Shown here one piece after another: positions 62,876 to 64,000 of a stretch of 64,000 nt of DNA. The translations under genes and the position numbers were made by a program. The DNA is taken from NCBI RefSeq assembly GCF_004341625.1, contig NZ_SLZG01000007.1:124001-188000 (forward strand). The letters are read 5' to 3'. Under the pieces are notes generated by a model. The model was not told the DNA's origin. It did not search any database and was given only the letters and a program-made list of their open reading frames with translations. This stretch comes from Rhizobium sp. BK376. GTDB taxonomy: Bacteria; Pseudomonadota; Alphaproteobacteria; Rhizobiales; Rhizobiaceae. Each line of letters opens with the position of its first letter. Position 1 is the first letter of the stretch.

Positions 62876-63938
62876 TCTTCTTAACCCCACGTTCCTTATT
62901 CCGGCTACCGGTCCTCTTTGCGACCTCGGCCGATTCTCTCAAGAAATCCCACAGCGGACGAGCGGGAATCCCAGCATATCTTTCACCGGGAGGGATATCC
63001 GAAATTACACCGCTCTTTGCGCCGATCTGGACACCGTCACCAATAGTAATATGGCCATTCAAACCAGCCTGACCACCGATCTGCACGCCGTTTCCGATCT
63101 TCGTGCTACCGGCTATTCCCACCTGGCTCACAATAGCGCAGTGACGGCCAATGCGCACGTTATGGCCAATCTGCACCTGGTTGTCGATCTTCGTGCCTTC
63201 GCCGATCACGGTGTCATCCATTGCGCCGCGATCGATCGTCGAATTTGCGCCGACCTCGACGTAATCCTGGATGATGACCCGGCCAATCTGGACGATCTTC
63301 ACCATCCCGCGTGGCCCGGGCGCATAACCAAAACCATCCTGGCCTATACGCGCACCATTGTGGATGATGACGTTGTTGCCGATGAGCGCACAGAGGACAG
63401 TCGCACCGGCGCCAATCGTGCAGTTTCGGCCGATCTTCACGTTGGCGCCAATGACGGCGCCTGCGCGAATGCTCGTGCCTTCCCCGATTTCCGCCCCTCG
63501 GCCGATGACGGCCATCGGCTCGACTGTAACATTCGCTTCAAGCTTTGCAGCCGGATCGACAAAAGCCGCCGGCGAGATGGCTTCCGATTGGGACGTCACC
63601 GCATCAGGACGAGCAGCCTCCGGATGCAGGAGCAAACCGGCCGTGGCAAAGGCAGTGTGAGGCTTTGATGCAAGAATAACCGGAATATGATCCGGAACGA
63701 TCGACCTCAGGCCCGGCTCACAGATGAGCGCAGAAGCGCGACAGCTCTCAAGGTCTTTCGAGCTCTTTCGGGAAAGGATGTAGCAGAGATCGCCATCGGT
63801 CGCCCGATGCACCGGCGCCACTGACCGAATAACGACGTCGGCATGGGCTTCATCGGCAAGTTCCGCCCCAAGATACTCGGCCAGCTTGCGCAGGCTGACG
63901 CCATCATGGGGCGGGAAAAAGCAGTTATGTTCCATCAA
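62868..63938 (-). CDS. lpxD: UDP-3-O-(3-hydroxyacyl)glucosamine N-acyltransferase
   Basis: Third enzyme of lipid A synthesis; adds the N-linked 3-hydroxyacyl chain, 356 residues. It has an N-terminal uridine-binding domain (SLRKLAEYLGAEL, then GDLCYILSRKSSKDLE) and a long left-handed beta-helix with repeated hexapeptides such as GRNCTIGAGATV. The catalytic His lies in IGHNVRIGRHCAIVSQ. GGAG sits 6 bp before the ATG at 63938; a second ATG follows at once. Confidence 0.95.
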   Translation of the reverse strand: MMEHNCFFPPHDGVSLRKLAEYLGAELADEAHADVVIRSVAPVHRATDGDLCYILSRKSSKDLESCRASALICEPGLRSIVPDHIPVILASKPHTAFATAGLLLHPEAARPDAVTSQSEAISPAAFVDPAAKLEANVTVEPMAVIGRGAEIGEGTSIRAGAVIGANVKIGRNCTIGAGATVLCALIGNNVIIHNGARIGQDGFGYAPGPRGMVKIVQIGRVIIQDYVEVGANSTIDRGAMDDTVIGEGTKIDNQVQIGHNVRIGRHCAIVSQVGIAGSTKIGNGVQIGGQAGLNGHITIGDGVQIGAKSGVISDIPPGERYAGIPARPLWDFLRESAEVAKRTGSRNKERGVKKND

Positions 63939-63983
63939 CAGCTCCAGAACGGTATTTGAACCCGCAATTCTGGTCTGCCGATA

Positions 63984-64000
63984 TCAGAACTGGTTGGCGA
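63984..64000 (-). CDS. Possible last codons of the upstream outer-membrane gene (bamA?)
   Basis: On the minus strand one frame reads Ala-Asn-Gln-Phe followed by TGA (stop 63984-63986), 45 bp before lpxD. A terminal Phe is usual for outer-membrane beta-barrel proteins, and bamA precedes lpxD in many Proteobacteria. Only 17 bases are visible, so this is context more than sequence evidence. Confidence 0.3.

Overview
The window reads as about 64 kb of chromosome from a Rhizobium-group alphaproteobacterium (Rhizobiaceae). The evidence is a phosphatidylcholine synthase, adjacent dusB-ntrB-ntrC and ntrY-ntrX, hfq-hflX, a PDH E1-beta with its own lipoyl domain, fused IspDF, LpxI in place of LpxH, a DUF982 protein and a direct-repeat SOS box GAAC-N7-GAAC at lexA. 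Base composition is GC-rich and fairly uniform. I see no insertion sequences, prophage or CRISPR array. The species cannot be fixed from the sequence alone.

Layout. 1-2.5 kb: glmS (cut by the left edge) and glmU, for UDP-GlcNAc synthesis. 2.5-7.9 kb: a sugar ABC importer of the YtfQ-YtfR-YtfT-YjfF type with its own FadR-like regulator as the last gene. 8.0-12.8 kb: a nucleoside-type ABC importer (ATPase, two permeases, BMP-family binding protein) closed by a strong terminator. 12.9-15.9 kb: pcs, a UbiH-like hydroxylase and ccdA. 16.0-16.1 kb: tRNA-Lys(UUU). 16.1-21.5 kb: the most accessory-looking stretch, with small lineage-specific proteins (DUF982, proline-rich, zinc-ribbon, histidine-rich exported, YeaQ-type), a GFA-domain protein, a GntR regulator with two palindromic candidate operators, and a candidate small RNA near 17.65-17.76 kb.

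21.5-26.5 kb: fpr and an assimilatory sulfite-reduction cluster (DUF934, cysI, DUF2849, cysG). 26.7-31.6 kb: a deaminase, mazG, a GNAT protein, hflX, hfq and a D-amino-acid aminotransferase. 31.6-39.2 kb: the nitrogen regulators ntrX, ntrY, ntrC, ntrB and dusB, all on the minus strand. 39.3-41.5 kb: ispDF, cinA and a RatA-like START protein. 41.5-42.7 kb: a tandem pair of P-loop kinase-like proteins.

42.8-54.5 kb is a minus-strand central-carbon block: lipA, two YeaQ-type proteins, lpdA, an SGNH hydrolase, pdhC, DUF5076, pdhB, pdhA, a DivIC/FtsB-like protein, eno, kdsA and a VOC protein. It supplies enolase, the whole pyruvate dehydrogenase complex and the lipoate synthase that activates it. 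54.7-59.5 kb: lexA, comEC and gltA. 59.5-64 kb: the lipid A block lpxB-lpxI-lpxA-fabZ-lpxD, with perhaps the last codons of bamA at the right edge.

Most of the window is well-conserved core genome. The observations most worth a second look are the candidate anti-Shine-Dalgarno small RNA, the palindrome pair at the GntR gene, the unresolved hflX start with a perfect stem in front of its first ATG, and the gltA/lpxB terminator that also encodes the LpxB C-terminus.
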